This document shows positions 7,436 to 15,702 of a DNA stretch of 64,000 nt, in pieces (positions within the stretch are counted from its first letter, which is position 1; each line of letters opens with the position of its first letter). The notes under the pieces were generated by a model. That model was not told the DNA's origin, did not search any database, and was given only the letters and a program-made list of their open reading frames with translations. The stretch lies in NCBI GenBank assembly GCA_028714895.1, contig JAQTLM010000002.1, forward strand, positions 115,016-179,015, given 5' to 3'. Origin of the DNA: Gallionella sp. (GTDB lineage Bacteria > Pseudomonadota > Gammaproteobacteria > Burkholderiales > Gallionellaceae). Both the position numbers and the translations under genes were made by a program.

Positions 7436-7967
7436 GCGCTGCTTCGACTTCAAGCCGCTTGACCTTACCAACCAGCCGTTCCACCAGCGTCAGCGCGAAA
7501 TCCATTGCCGTGCCGGGCCCGCGCGAGGTGATGATCTTGCCGTCTTCCACGATGGCAGCGGCTTGCAAATCCACCTTGGGAAAGCCATCCAGGCAGGTCG
7601 GATAACAGGTGGCCTTGCGTCCGTCCAGCAATCCGGCGGCGGCGAGCACAGAGGGCGCGGCGCAGATCGCGGCAAGGTATTTCCCCTGTTGCGCCATTTG
7701 CCGCAGCAACGCGGTGAGGCGCTTGTCGGCCTTGAGGTTGTCGGTGCCGGGTTGGCCGCCGGGCAGCACGATCATGTCGAAATCCTGATGCTGTGCGAGA
7801 TCCAGCGTGGTGTCCGCCAGCAGCATCATGCTGCGGCTGGCCAGCACCGGCAGGTCATCCAGCCCCGCGCTGGTTACCTTGATGCCGGCGCGGCGCAGGA
7901 TGTCGATGACCGTGACGGCTTCAATTTCTTCGCAACCTTGTGCGAGCATGACGAGAACTTTGCGCAT
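7425..7967 (-). CDS. yajL: DJ-1/PfpI family protein (YajL-like)
   Basis: A 180-residue flavodoxin-like protein of the DJ-1/ThiJ superfamily. The nucleophile-elbow Cys is in LAAICAAPSVLAAAGLL (about residue 105). The acidic partner is Glu in AQGCEEIEAVTVIDIL near residue 15, and ITSRGPGTAMDFAL is the conserved C-terminal block. YajL is linked to protection of proteins from electrophile and oxidative damage; older names invoke thiamin or ThiJ. Length and motifs match YajL closely. Upstream of the methyltransferase on the same strand. Confidence 0.86.
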   Translation of the reverse strand: MRKVLVMLAQGCEEIEAVTVIDILRRAGIKVTSAGLDDLPVLASRSMMLLADTTLDLAQHQDFDMIVLPGGQPGTDNLKADKRLTALLRQMAQQGKYLAAICAAPSVLAAAGLLDGRKATCYPTCLDGFPKVDLQAAAIVEDGKIITSRGPGTAMDFALTLVERLVGKVKRLEVEAALVR

Positions 7968-7997
7968 GATTCTCCTCCGGTATGAGCATCACTTGAT

Positions 7998-8057
7998 CCG
8001 TTCGTGCTGACCCTTCGGCTTTGCTCAGGACTAAAGGCATTGTCGAAGCATGAACGG
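7998..8057. repeat. Palindromic repeat, family F copy 2
   Basis: Outer arms CCGTTCGTGC and GCATGAACGG around a core CCCTTCGGCTTTGCTCAGGA...TTGTCGAAG, which matches the repeat at 3353-3392 and, inverted, 32854-32941. It fills the gap between yajL and the end of yajQ. Confidence 0.75.
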
Positions 8058-8063
8058 CTGAAA

Positions 8064-8552
8064 TCAGTCCCTGAAATTCTGGTACTGCAACGGGAAATCG
8101 GTGATCGATTTTTTGATGAAGGCGATTGCGTCTTGCAGGTCGTCACGGTTCTTTCCGGTGATCCGCACGGTGTCCCCCTGGATGCTGGCCTGCACCTTCA
8201 TCTTGCTGTCCTTGATCAGCCTGACGATTTTTTTCGCCAGTTCGATCTCCACACCGACCTTCACTTCACAACCGCGCTTGACCTTGTTGCCGCTGACCTT
8301 TTCGATCTTGTCGCTGATCTCCAGACACTTGATGTCCACGCCGCGCTTGGTCAGCTTGCCGTTCAAAATGTCCTGCACCTGGTCGAGCTGGAACTCGTTG
8401 TCGGCCCACACGGTGAGCTTGAGTTCGGCCTGTTCGACGCGCGCATCCGAGCCCTTGAAGTCGAAGCGGGTGCCGACTTCCTTGTTGGTCTGCTCGATCG
8501 CATTTTTGACTTCGGTCTTGTCTACTTCTGAAACGATGTCGAAGGTTGGCAT
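8064..8552 (-). CDS. YajQ-family nucleotide-binding protein
   Basis: A 162-residue cytoplasmic protein. It starts [19 protein letters not shown] and contains [13 protein letters not shown] and the C-terminal [10 protein letters not shown], all hallmark segments of the YajQ (UPF0234) family. Members bind nucleotides or RNA, and one Xanthomonas member binds cyclic di-GMP. Two RNP-like ferredoxin folds are expected. Given the two HD-GYP proteins in this window a c-di-GMP role is possible but not shown. Standard family length. Confidence 0.92.
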   Translation of the reverse strand: MPTFDIVSEVDKTEVKNAIEQTNKEVGTRFDFKGSDARVEQAELKLTVWADNEFQLDQVQDILNGKLTKRGVDIKCLEISDKIEKVSGNKVKRGCEVKVGVEIELAKKIVRLIKDSKMKVQASIQGDTVRITGKNRDDLQDAIAFIKKSITDFPLQYQNFRD

Positions 8553-8573
8553 GGTTGCTCCTTGTTGATTGCT

Positions 8574-8620
8574 CGTAGGTCGGGTTTTAACCCGATATGT
8601 CGGGCTAAAGCCCGACCTAC
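8574..8620. repeat. REP-like palindrome, family A copy 2
   Basis: CGTAGGTCGGGTTTTAACCC ... GGGCTAAAGCCCGACCTAC, a diverged copy of the palindrome at 1484-1531, between yajQ and ppnP. Confidence 0.87.
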
Positions 8621-8630
8621 ATCCATTTGT

Positions 8631-8945
8631 TTAACCAAAACTGCAAACGTAATCCACCGCTTCATTCGCTTCGATCACAAAGCGGCTATTGGCGGCGACG
8701 GAGAACTTGCTGCCCGCAGCATAGGTCTTGAACTCCGGCTCGTCGCCGATTTTTACGCGGCAGGTGCCGGAGGTGATTTCCATCAGTTCCGGTGTGCTGA
8801 CATTGAAGGTCAGCGTGCTGGGCAGAATCACACCCACAGTCTTGCGGGTGCCGTCCGGGAAAAACACCGAGTGCGACACGCACTTGCCATCGAAGAATAC
8901 GTTGGCTTTTTTGCCAACCGAGACGTTGTCGAATTTGTCAGACAT
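8631..8945 (-). CDS. ppnP: Pyrimidine/purine nucleoside phosphorylase PpnP
   Basis: A 104-residue single-domain cupin (DUF1255). It contains [33 protein letters not shown] and [15 protein letters not shown], the conserved strands of the PpnP family. The enzyme splits nucleosides with phosphate into base and ribose 1-phosphate, with broad specificity. Standard length. It lies just downstream of argG. Confidence 0.92.
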   Translation of the reverse strand: MSDKFDNVSVGKKANVFFDGKCVSHSVFFPDGTRKTVGVILPSTLTFNVSTPELMEITSGTCRVKIGDEPEFKTYAAGSKFSVAANSRFVIEANEAVDYVCSFG

Positions 8946-8960
8946 TACTATTTCCCCTGT

Positions 8961-10187
8961 TTATTTTTTCTTGTGCAGATTGGCGGCGATGCGCAGGCGC
9001 AGCGCGTTCAGCTTGATGAAGCCCGCCGCGTCTTTCTGGTCGTAAGCGCCCTTGTCGTCCTCGAAGGTGGCGATGGTCGGGTCGAACAGCGAGTCGGTCT
9101 TGGAGTCGCGCCCGACGACGATCACGTTGCCCTTGTATAGCTTGACGCGCACCCAGCCGTTGACGCTCTGCTGGGTGTGGTCGATCAGCGTCTGCAATGC
9201 GCGGCGTTCCGGCGACCACCAGTAGCCGTTATAGATCATGCTGGCGTAGCGTGGCATCAGGTCGTCTTTCAGGTGCGCGACCTCGCGGTCCAGCGTGATC
9301 GACTCGATGGCGCGGTGCGCCTTGAGCATGATCGTGCCGCCGGGAGTCTCGTAGCAGCCGCGCGACTTCATGCCGACGTAGCGGTTCTCCACCAGGTCGA
9401 GGCGGCCGATGCCGTGCTTGCCGCCTAGAGTGTTCAGATTGCGCAATACCTGTGCGGGCGTCATTGGGTTGCCGTTCAGCGCCACGATGTCGCCGTTGGC
9501 GAATGCTATGTCCAGGTATTCGGCGGCATCCGGCGCCTTTTCCGGCGATACGGTCCAGCGCCACATGCTTTCCTCGGCTTCGGCGGAAGGGTCTTCCAGA
9601 TGGCGACCTTCGAAAGAAATGTGCAGCAGGTTCGCATCCATCGAGTAGGGTGAGCCGCCCTGTTTGTGTTTCATGTCGATGGGGATGCCGGCGTTTTCGG
9701 CGTAAGCCATCAGCTTCTCGCGGCTCAACAGATCCCATTCGCGCCACGGCGCGATGACCTTGATGTTCGGGTTCAGCGCGTAAGCGCCCAGCTCGAAACG
9801 CACCTGGTCGTTGCCCTTGCCGGTTGCGCCGTGCGCGATGGCCTGCGCGCCGGTCATGGCGGCGATTTCGATCAGGCGCTTGGCGATCAGCGGACGCGCG
9901 ATGGATGTGCCGAGCAGATATTCGCCTTCATACACGGTGTTGGCGCGGAACATCGGGAATACGAAATCGCGCACGAATTCTTCGCGCATATCGTCGATGA
10001 AAATATTTTCCGGCTTGATGCCCATTTTCAGGGCCTTGGCGCGCGCCGGCTCCAGCTCCTCACCCTGGCCGATGTCGGCGGTGAAGGTGACCACTTCGCA
10101 TTGGTAGGTGTCTTGCAGCCATTTCAGGATGACCGAGGTATCGAGTCCGCCGGAATAGGCGAGGACGGCTTTTTTGATGTCGCTCAT
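8961..10187 (-). CDS. argG: Argininosuccinate synthase
   Basis: A 408-residue cytoplasmic enzyme that joins citrulline and aspartate with ATP, the next-to-last step of arginine synthesis. The PP-loop is [10 protein letters not shown] near the N-terminus; [14 protein letters not shown] and SGGSPY-like ([11 protein letters not shown]) substrate segments follow, as in the family. ATG 10187 is preceded by GGGAAGA with good spacing; an in-frame upstream start five codons earlier is less likely. It follows argF and argD on the same strand, separated by an internal palindrome. Confidence 0.97.
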   Translation of the reverse strand: MSDIKKAVLAYSGGLDTSVILKWLQDTYQCEVVTFTADIGQGEELEPARAKALKMGIKPENIFIDDMREEFVRDFVFPMFRANTVYEGEYLLGTSIARPLIAKRLIEIAAMTGAQAIAHGATGKGNDQVRFELGAYALNPNIKVIAPWREWDLLSREKLMAYAENAGIPIDMKHKQGGSPYSMDANLLHISFEGRHLEDPSAEAEESMWRWTVSPEKAPDAAEYLDIAFANGDIVALNGNPMTPAQVLRNLNTLGGKHGIGRLDLVENRYVGMKSRGCYETPGGTIMLKAHRAIESITLDREVAHLKDDLMPRYASMIYNGYWWSPERRALQTLIDHTQQSVNGWVRVKLYKGNVIVVGRDSKTDSLFDPTIATFEDDKGAYDQKDAAGFIKLNALRLRIAANLHKKK

Positions 10188-10203
10188 TTTAATTCTTCCC
10201 ACT

Positions 10204-10279
10204 TGTAGGTTGGGTTAGCGTAGCGTAACCCAACAATTTGAAATGTTGGGTTACGGCCTATGGCCTAACCCAACCTACA
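10204..10279. repeat. Palindromic repeat, GTAGGTTGGGTTAG type
   Basis: Arms TGTAGGTTGGGTTAG and CTAACCCAACCTACA, with further inner inverted segments (TAACCCAACA and TGTTGGGTTA). It separates argF from argG inside the arginine gene run and could attenuate or stabilise the message. Confidence 0.85.
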
Positions 10280-10281
10280 TT

Positions 10282-11220
10282 TTAATTGCTCACTTTGCCT
10301 AACAGCAGATATTCCATCAGCGCTTTCTGTACATGCAAACGATTCTCCGCCTCGTCCCACACCACGCTTTGCGAGCCGTCGATGACTCCGGCTGAAACTT
10401 CCTCGCCGCGATGCGCGGGCAGGCAGTGCATGAACAGCGCACCTTGCGCGGCGACGCGCATCATGTCTTCGTCCACCTGCCAGTCGGCAAAGTCCTTCAG
10501 GCGCTCTTCGTTCTCCGCCTCGAAGCCCATGCTGGTCCATACGTCGGTGGTCACCAGATCGGCGCCGCGCGCGGCTTCCATCGGGTCGGCAAATTCCTCG
10601 TAGTGGTCCTCGCCGAACAGCCCGGCGCGTTCCGGCTCGACTTCGTAGCCGGGCGGGGTCGAGACATGCACGTTGAAGTCCAGTATTTCGGCGGCCTGCA
10701 GCCAGGTGTTGCACATGTTGTTGGAGTCGCCGATCCACGCCACGGTCTTGTCCCGGATGCTGCCGCGCTGCTCGATGTAGGTATAGATGTCGGCGAGCAC
10801 CTGGCACGGATGGTATTCGTTGGTCAGGCCGTTGATCACCGGCACGCGCGAATGGGCGGCAAAGCGCTCGATGATGCTCTGCTCGAAGGTGCGGATCATC
10901 ACGATGTCACACATGCGCGAAATCACCTGCCCGGCGTCCTCCACCGGTTCGCCGCGCCCCAGTTGCGAGTCGCGCGTGTTCAGGTAGATCGCCGCGCCGC
11001 CGAGCTGTTGCATCCCCGCCTCGAACGACAGGCGCGTGCGGGTGCTGGCCTTCTCGAAGATCATCACCAGCGTGCGGTCGGTCAGTGGCCAGTACTGCTG
11101 GTAGGCCTTGAACTTCTGCTTGATGATGCGGGTGCGCTCGAACAGGTACTCAAACTCGTCGCGAGTGAAGTCCTTGAATTGCAGAAAATGTTTTACCGGC
11201 AGCATTTGTTTTACTGACAT
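10282..11220 (-). CDS. argF: Ornithine carbamoyltransferase
   Basis: A 312-residue enzyme converting ornithine and carbamoyl phosphate to citrulline. Carbamoyl-phosphate loop EKASTRTRLSFE (STRT), the HPCQ motif in NEYHPCQVLAD, and the ornithine-binding HCLPAHRGEEV with catalytic Cys are all present. The DVWTSMG motif is also canonical. It follows argD with a 13-bp gap, so the two are probably co-transcribed. Confidence 0.97.
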   Translation of the reverse strand: MSVKQMLPVKHFLQFKDFTRDEFEYLFERTRIIKQKFKAYQQYWPLTDRTLVMIFEKASTRTRLSFEAGMQQLGGAAIYLNTRDSQLGRGEPVEDAGQVISRMCDIVMIRTFEQSIIERFAAHSRVPVINGLTNEYHPCQVLADIYTYIEQRGSIRDKTVAWIGDSNNMCNTWLQAAEILDFNVHVSTPPGYEVEPERAGLFGEDHYEEFADPMEAARGADLVTTDVWTSMGFEAENEERLKDFADWQVDEDMMRVAAQGALFMHCLPAHRGEEVSAGVIDGSQSVVWDEAENRLHVQKALMEYLLLGKVSN

Positions 11221-11233
11221 GGCACGGTTCCAA

Positions 11234-12406
11234 TCAGGATTGCAAAAATTCTTTTATCAGCGGGCACAGGATATCCAGCAGTTGCTGCGCCTCGTCCTGC
11301 GACATCACCAGCGGCGGCAACAGGCGGATCACGTTGTCGGCGGTGACGTTGGTCAGCAGTCCTCGGGCGAGCGCCAGTTTTACCAGGTCGCCGCAAGGCC
11401 TGTCGAGTTCGATGCCGAGCATCAGCCCCTGCCCGCGAATTTCCTTGATGCCGCTCACGCCCTGCAAGGCGGTGGCGATGCCTTGGCGTATGAATTGGCC
11501 GAGGCTTTCGGCATGCGCCAGCAATTTGTCCTGTTCGATGATATTCAACGTGGTCAGGCCTGCCGTGCAAGCCAGCGGATTGCCGCCGAACGTCGAGCCG
11601 TGATTGCCCGGCTTGAATAGTCCAACCGCCTTGCCCGCGGTGAGGCACGCGCCGATCGGCACGCCGGAGCCGAGCCCCTTGGCCAGCGTCATCACGTCCG
11701 GCAGGATGCCGGTGTGCTGGAAGGCGAACCATTTTCCGGTGCGGCCCATGCCGCATTGCACCTCGTCCAGCATCAGCAGCCAGTTATGCTCGTCGCAGAT
11801 CTGCCGCAGTTGCTCGAGATAATCAATGTCCAAAGTGCGGATGCCGCCTTCGCCCTGAATCGGTTCGACCAGCACCGCAACCACGTTGCTGTTGTGCTGG
11901 GCAACCTGGCGGATCGCCTCCAGATCGTCGTAGGGCACGCGCACGAAGCCGCTGACCAGCGGCTCGAAGCCGGCCTGCACCTTGCGGTTGCCGGTGGCGG
12001 AAAGGGTCGCCAGCGTCCGCCCGTGAAATGCCTTTTCCATCACGATGATCGCGGGGGATTCGATGCCTTGCTGATGGCCGTACATGCGCGCCAGCTTGAT
12101 CGCGGCCTCATTCGCCTCGCAGCCGGAATTGCAAAAAAACACTTCCTGCATGTTGGCCAGGCTGCACAGCTTGTCAGCCAGCAGTTCCTGTTCGCGTACC
12201 TGATAGATATTGGAGCAGTGGATCAGCTTGCCGATTTGTTCGTTCAGCGCGGCAGTGAAGCGCGGATGCGCGTGGCCCAATGTGTTCACGGCGATGCCGG
12301 ACAGCGCGTCCAGATAGCGCTTGCCTTCGGTGTCCCACAGCCACACGCCTTCGCCATGCGAAAAGGTGACGGGGAGCCGGGCATAAGTGTTCATCACATG
12401 AGACAT
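11234..12406 (-). CDS. argD: Acetylornithine/succinyldiaminopimelate aminotransferase
   Basis: A 390-residue class III PLP aminotransferase. The PLP Asp/Gln segment is MLDEVQCGMGRTG, the Schiff-base Lys is in MTLAKGLGSGVPIGA, and GNRK and HGSTFGGNPLACTA are typical of ArgD. It makes N-acetylornithine and can also serve in lysine synthesis. First gene of the argD-argF-argG run. It is followed on the other side by the rpsT terminator. Confidence 0.94.
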   Translation of the reverse strand: MSHVMNTYARLPVTFSHGEGVWLWDTEGKRYLDALSGIAVNTLGHAHPRFTAALNEQIGKLIHCSNIYQVREQELLADKLCSLANMQEVFFCNSGCEANEAAIKLARMYGHQQGIESPAIIVMEKAFHGRTLATLSATGNRKVQAGFEPLVSGFVRVPYDDLEAIRQVAQHNSNVVAVLVEPIQGEGGIRTLDIDYLEQLRQICDEHNWLLMLDEVQCGMGRTGKWFAFQHTGILPDVMTLAKGLGSGVPIGACLTAGKAVGLFKPGNHGSTFGGNPLACTAGLTTLNIIEQDKLLAHAESLGQFIRQGIATALQGVSGIKEIRGQGLMLGIELDRPCGDLVKLALARGLLTNVTADNVIRLLPPLVMSQDEAQQLLDILCPLIKEFLQS

Positions 12407-12510
12407 ATGAAGTTCCTAAACAAAGACGGCGGACAAGCCGCCGTTAGCAAAATCCCGTTAACAAAATATATGGGGAACGTATATTGAGCCAAACAGCCCC
12501 ACAAAGCAAA

Positions 12511-12534
12511 CAAGCCGACATCGCTGCCGGCTTG
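12511..12534 (-). terminator. Probable rho-independent terminator of rpsT
   Basis: A stem CAAGCCG/CGGCTTG with a 10-base loop, which on the minus strand is followed by a T-rich run (TTTGCTTTG). It lies 30 bp beyond the rpsT stop codon. Confidence 0.65.
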
Positions 12535-12563
12535 CTTTGCGGTGAATCAAAACGCAGCGGCGT

Positions 12564-12827
12564 TTACGCCATCGCCTTGATTGCCGCAGACAAGCGGCTC
12601 TTATGTCGAGAAGCCTTGTTCTTGTGGATGATCTTCTTGTCGGCGATGCTGTCCACGGTGCTCACGGAGTCTTTGTAAACGGCTTGAGCTGCGGCCTTGT
12701 CGCCGGCTTCGATTGCCTTGGTAACCTTCTTGATCGCAGTGCGCAATTCCGAGCGCAGGCTGCTGTTGTGAGCATTCTGTTTTACTGCCTGACGTGCACG
12801 CTTGCGGGCTTGTGCGCTATTTGCCAT
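12564..12827 (-). CDS. rpsT: 30S ribosomal protein S20
   Basis: An 87-residue basic helical protein, [18 protein letters not shown]..., that binds 16S rRNA early in 30S assembly. Conserved N-terminal AQARKRAR and C-terminal [12 protein letters not shown] match S20 throughout. A strong AAGGAG ribosome site lies 6 bp before the ATG, and a good sigma-70 promoter sits just upstream. It is divergent from murJ, a common betaproteobacterial arrangement. Confidence 0.97.
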   Translation of the reverse strand: MANSAQARKRARQAVKQNAHNSSLRSELRTAIKKVTKAIEAGDKAAAQAVYKDSVSTVDSIADKKIIHKNKASRHKSRLSAAIKAMA

Positions 12828-12866
12828 GACTACTCCTTGAGAATTCGGTACAACGGAAAGGCGCGC

Positions 12867-12895
12867 ATTCTAGTGGCTCATGCAAGCTTTTGCAA
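12867..12895 (-). promoter_or_regulatory. Sigma-70-type promoter for rpsT
   Basis: On the minus strand, -35 TTGCAA (12890-12895) and -10 TAGAAT (12867-12872) are separated by exactly 17 bp, about 40 bp before the rpsT start. This is the best canonical promoter seen in the window and suits a highly expressed ribosomal gene. Confidence 0.7.
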
Positions 12896-12991
12896 ATTTT
12901 TTTGCGGGGGCAGGCGGTGGGAGGTCGGCTAGATGATTTTCAGGCTCGGTTACTGGCTCGCACCCTATCCACTTGCGGGCTGCCGGTCAAT

Positions 12992-13020
12992 ATGCCGAAA
13001 CATATGGATAGTTTCGGCAT
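12992..13020. repeat. Inverted repeat upstream of murJ
   Basis: Perfect 10-bp arms ATGCCGAAAC and GTTTCGGCAT with a 9-bp spacer, about 75 bp before the murJ ATG. It could be an operator or an RNA hairpin in the murJ leader; no T-run follows, so a terminator is less likely. Confidence 0.6.
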
Positions 13021-13095
13021 CCTGTGGTCGGGATGCGCGTCTAAACTGGGCGCGATGGTATGATGCGCGGCGTTTGCAGCGTAAACCTACGACCA

Positions 13096-14634
13096 ATGAA
13101 CCTCCTTAAAGTCCTCGCCACCATCAGCAGCCTGACGCTGCTTTCGCGCATCCTCGCGTTCGTGCGCGATGTGCTGATCGCGCGGATATTCGGCGCGGGT
13201 GCGGCGACGGATGCGTTCTTTGTCGCGTTCAAGCTGCCCAACCTGCTGCGCCGCCTGTTCGCCGAGGGCGCGTTCTCGCAGGCGTTCGTGCCGATTTTCG
13301 GCGAATACCGGAACCGGCGCGGGCACGACGAGACCAAACTGCTGGTCGATCACGTCACCACCATGCTGGCGATCATCCTGTTCGCGGTGACGCTGATCGG
13401 CATCATCGCCGCGCCAATTCTGGTCTATATCAGCGCGCCCGGCTTCGCCAAGGATGCGGAGAAGTTCGATCTCACCGTGCAGCTGCTGCGCATCACCTCG
13501 CCGTACATTTTCTTCATCTCGCTGGTTTCGGTCGCGGCGGGCATCCTCAACACCTATAACAAATTCTGGGTGCCGGCCTTCGCCCCCGTGCTGCTCAACC
13601 TGTGCTTCATCGGCGGCGCGCTGTGGCTGGCGCCTTACTTCGACCCGCCGATCATGGCGCTGGCGTGGGCGGTATTCGTCGCAGGCATCGTGCAACTGGC
13701 GTTTCAGCTTCCGTTCCTGAAAAAGATCGGCATGCTGCCGAGCATCCGCTTCAGCCTCAAGAACGAAGGCATGTGGCGCGTCATCAGGCAGATGGGCCCG
13801 GCGGTGTTCGGCGTATCCATCGCGCAGATCAGCCTGATCATCAACACCATCTTCGCCTCATTTCTGGTGGCGGGCAGCGTGTCCTGGCTGTATTACGCCG
13901 ACCGGCTGATGGAATTCCCCAACGGGCTGCTGGGCGTGGCGCTGGGCACGATCCTGCTGCCATCGTTATCCAAGTGCTACTCCAGCAACGATACGGCCGA
14001 ATATTCGAAGCTGTTGGACTGGGGCTTGCGCCTGACCATCATGCTGACGCTGCCCGCCGCGCTGGCCCTGGGCATGATCGCCGTGCCGCTGCTGGCGACC
14101 TTCTTCCAGCACGGCGCGTTCACCGCGCATGACGTGCTGATGACGCGCCAGGCGCTGGTCGGCTACAGCGTCGGGCTGGTCGGCATGATCCTGGTGAAAA
14201 TCCTCGCCCCCGGCTTCTATGCGCGGCAGGACATCAGGACGCCGGTAAAGATCGGCATCGTCACGCTATTGGCGACGCAGGCGATGAACGCGCTGTTCAT
14301 CGGCTGGATACAACATGCCGGGTTGGCCCTGTCGATCGGCCTGGGCGCGTGCCTGAATTCCGCGATCCTGTTTTATTACCTGCGCAAACACAACATCTAC
14401 CAGCCCGAATCGGGCTGGGCGAAATTCTTCGTCAAGATATGCCTCGCGCTGCTGGCGCTCGGCCTCGTGCTGTGGTTCGGCATGGGCACCGAGCAGAGCT
14501 GGCTGACCAGCTCGGGCTGGTCGCGCGTCCTGCGCCTGTCGGCGCTGGTGGCTGTCGGCGTGGCGGTGTACTTTGCCGTGCTCGCCGCGCTGGGCTTCCG
14601 TCCGCGTGATTTTTCCAAGCGGGCGGTGAGTTAA
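13096..14634 (+). CDS. murJ: Lipid II flippase MurJ
   Basis: A 512-residue polytopic membrane protein of the MOP superfamily, which flips lipid II across the inner membrane for peptidoglycan synthesis. The start MNLLKVLATISSLTLLSRILAF and the block RDVLIARIFGAGAATDAFFVAFKLPNLLRRLFAEGAFSQAF are nearly universal MurJ signatures, including the functional Arg residues. About 14 hydrophobic helices can be traced. ATG 13096 is chosen over an earlier in-frame ATG at 13060 because it starts at the conserved N-terminus. Divergent from rpsT. Confidence 0.96.
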   Translation: MNLLKVLATISSLTLLSRILAFVRDVLIARIFGAGAATDAFFVAFKLPNLLRRLFAEGAFSQAFVPIFGEYRNRRGHDETKLLVDHVTTMLAIILFAVTLIGIIAAPILVYISAPGFAKDAEKFDLTVQLLRITSPYIFFISLVSVAAGILNTYNKFWVPAFAPVLLNLCFIGGALWLAPYFDPPIMALAWAVFVAGIVQLAFQLPFLKKIGMLPSIRFSLKNEGMWRVIRQMGPAVFGVSIAQISLIINTIFASFLVAGSVSWLYYADRLMEFPNGLLGVALGTILLPSLSKCYSSNDTAEYSKLLDWGLRLTIMLTLPAALALGMIAVPLLATFFQHGAFTAHDVLMTRQALVGYSVGLVGMILVKILAPGFYARQDIRTPVKIGIVTLLATQAMNALFIGWIQHAGLALSIGLGACLNSAILFYYLRKHNIYQPESGWAKFFVKICLALLALGLVLWFGMGTEQSWLTSSGWSRVLRLSALVAVGVAVYFAVLAALGFRPRDFSKRAVS

Positions 14635-14707
14635 AGCTGGTTGCTAATGGCGGCTTTTTGCCAGAAGAGGCCGTTTAGGTCGAACCCTGACTGTCCATTG
14701 GGGGTTG

Positions 14708-15520
14708 TTATACGGGCGCCGGCACATTGTGCTCCAACGGGAGGCCATCGTCGCGGGGCGCTATTTTGCCGGGGGTGAACTCCATGGCGGCCATTTCCCG
14801 CAACGCAGTCTCTTCGCGAAGGAAAGTATCTACCGCCTTAGGATCGAATTGGCTACCAGCCATGCGCAGGATTTCCGCCTTGGCGGTGTCAAACGATAGC
14901 GCCTTGCGGTAGGGGCGATCGAAGGTCATGGCGTCGAGGGTGTCGATGACGGCGAAGAGCCTTGCTGCCAGGGGAATTTCCTCACCCTTGAGTCCTGCTG
15001 GGTAGCCTGAGCCATCGAAACGTTCCTCGTGGCATAGAACGATATCCGCAGCCATGGAGAGGAAAGGTAGATTGTGCAGGATGCGATGACCGTTGCGCGG
15101 ATGCTCCCGCATGATATGCCATTCCTCATCCGATAAACGCCCTGGCTTCAGGAGCACGGCATCCGGCACGCCGATCTTCCCGATGTCGTGGAGTAGGCTG
15201 CCCCAATAGACTTCCCGGAGATCGTTTACCCTTTTGTAGTGATGCGCTGCCAGGAGCAGCGTATGCGTCGCGACCCGCTTGGAATGAAGTCCGGTTTCCC
15301 GCTCTCTCAAGTCCAAGGCTTCGGCGAGGGATTCGACGAACATCTCATAAGGGCCGTTTTCCAGACCGCCGAGGCGCTTGCGGGAATCCAGGAGGCAATG
15401 CTCACAGATATGACGGCCGAGTATGCGGACATATTGCCGGTCGCGAGAAACCGTGCCGCATTCGGCACAGGCAGCAACGAAGCTGGTGGGCTCCAACGTG
15501 GGAGAAGCATGTCTATCCAT
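14708..15520 (-). CDS. HD-GYP domain phosphodiesterase with N-terminal zinc-finger-like motif
   Basis: A 270-residue protein. The N-terminus (about residues 18-45) has two CxxC pairs, CAEC and CEHC, with spacing that fits a zinc ribbon. The HD-GYP domain spans about 60-250 and is canonical: LLHDIGKIGVPD, the REHPRNGH helix, CHEERFDGSGYPAGL and IPLAARLFAVID. All metal-binding His/Asp residues and the GYP motif are present, so it should hydrolyse cyclic di-GMP. No membrane segment. It is divergent from the P-type ATPase gene, separated by about 180 bp. What the zinc module senses is unknown. Confidence 0.87.
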   Translation of the reverse strand: MDRHASPTLEPTSFVAACAECGTVSRDRQYVRILGRHICEHCLLDSRKRLGGLENGPYEMFVESLAEALDLRERETGLHSKRVATHTLLLAAHHYKRVNDLREVYWGSLLHDIGKIGVPDAVLLKPGRLSDEEWHIMREHPRNGHRILHNLPFLSMAADIVLCHEERFDGSGYPAGLKGEEIPLAARLFAVIDTLDAMTFDRPYRKALSFDTAKAEILRMAGSQFDPKAVDTFLREETALREMAAMEFTPGKIAPRDDGLPLEHNVPAPV

Positions 15521-15702
15521 CGTGATCCTTACTGCCCATAGAGGTTTCTATTGGACTCGTCACTCCACACGAAGTCAAATTCGATTTGGAATTGGCCAGC
15601 GGCAGTCGGCCAACAGCAGACCCTCATGACATCTTGTCGAGGAAGACCAACCGGAGCAGTATCTGCTTTTGAGTCTGATATCCGCAAAGAAGGATGGTCG
15701 CT

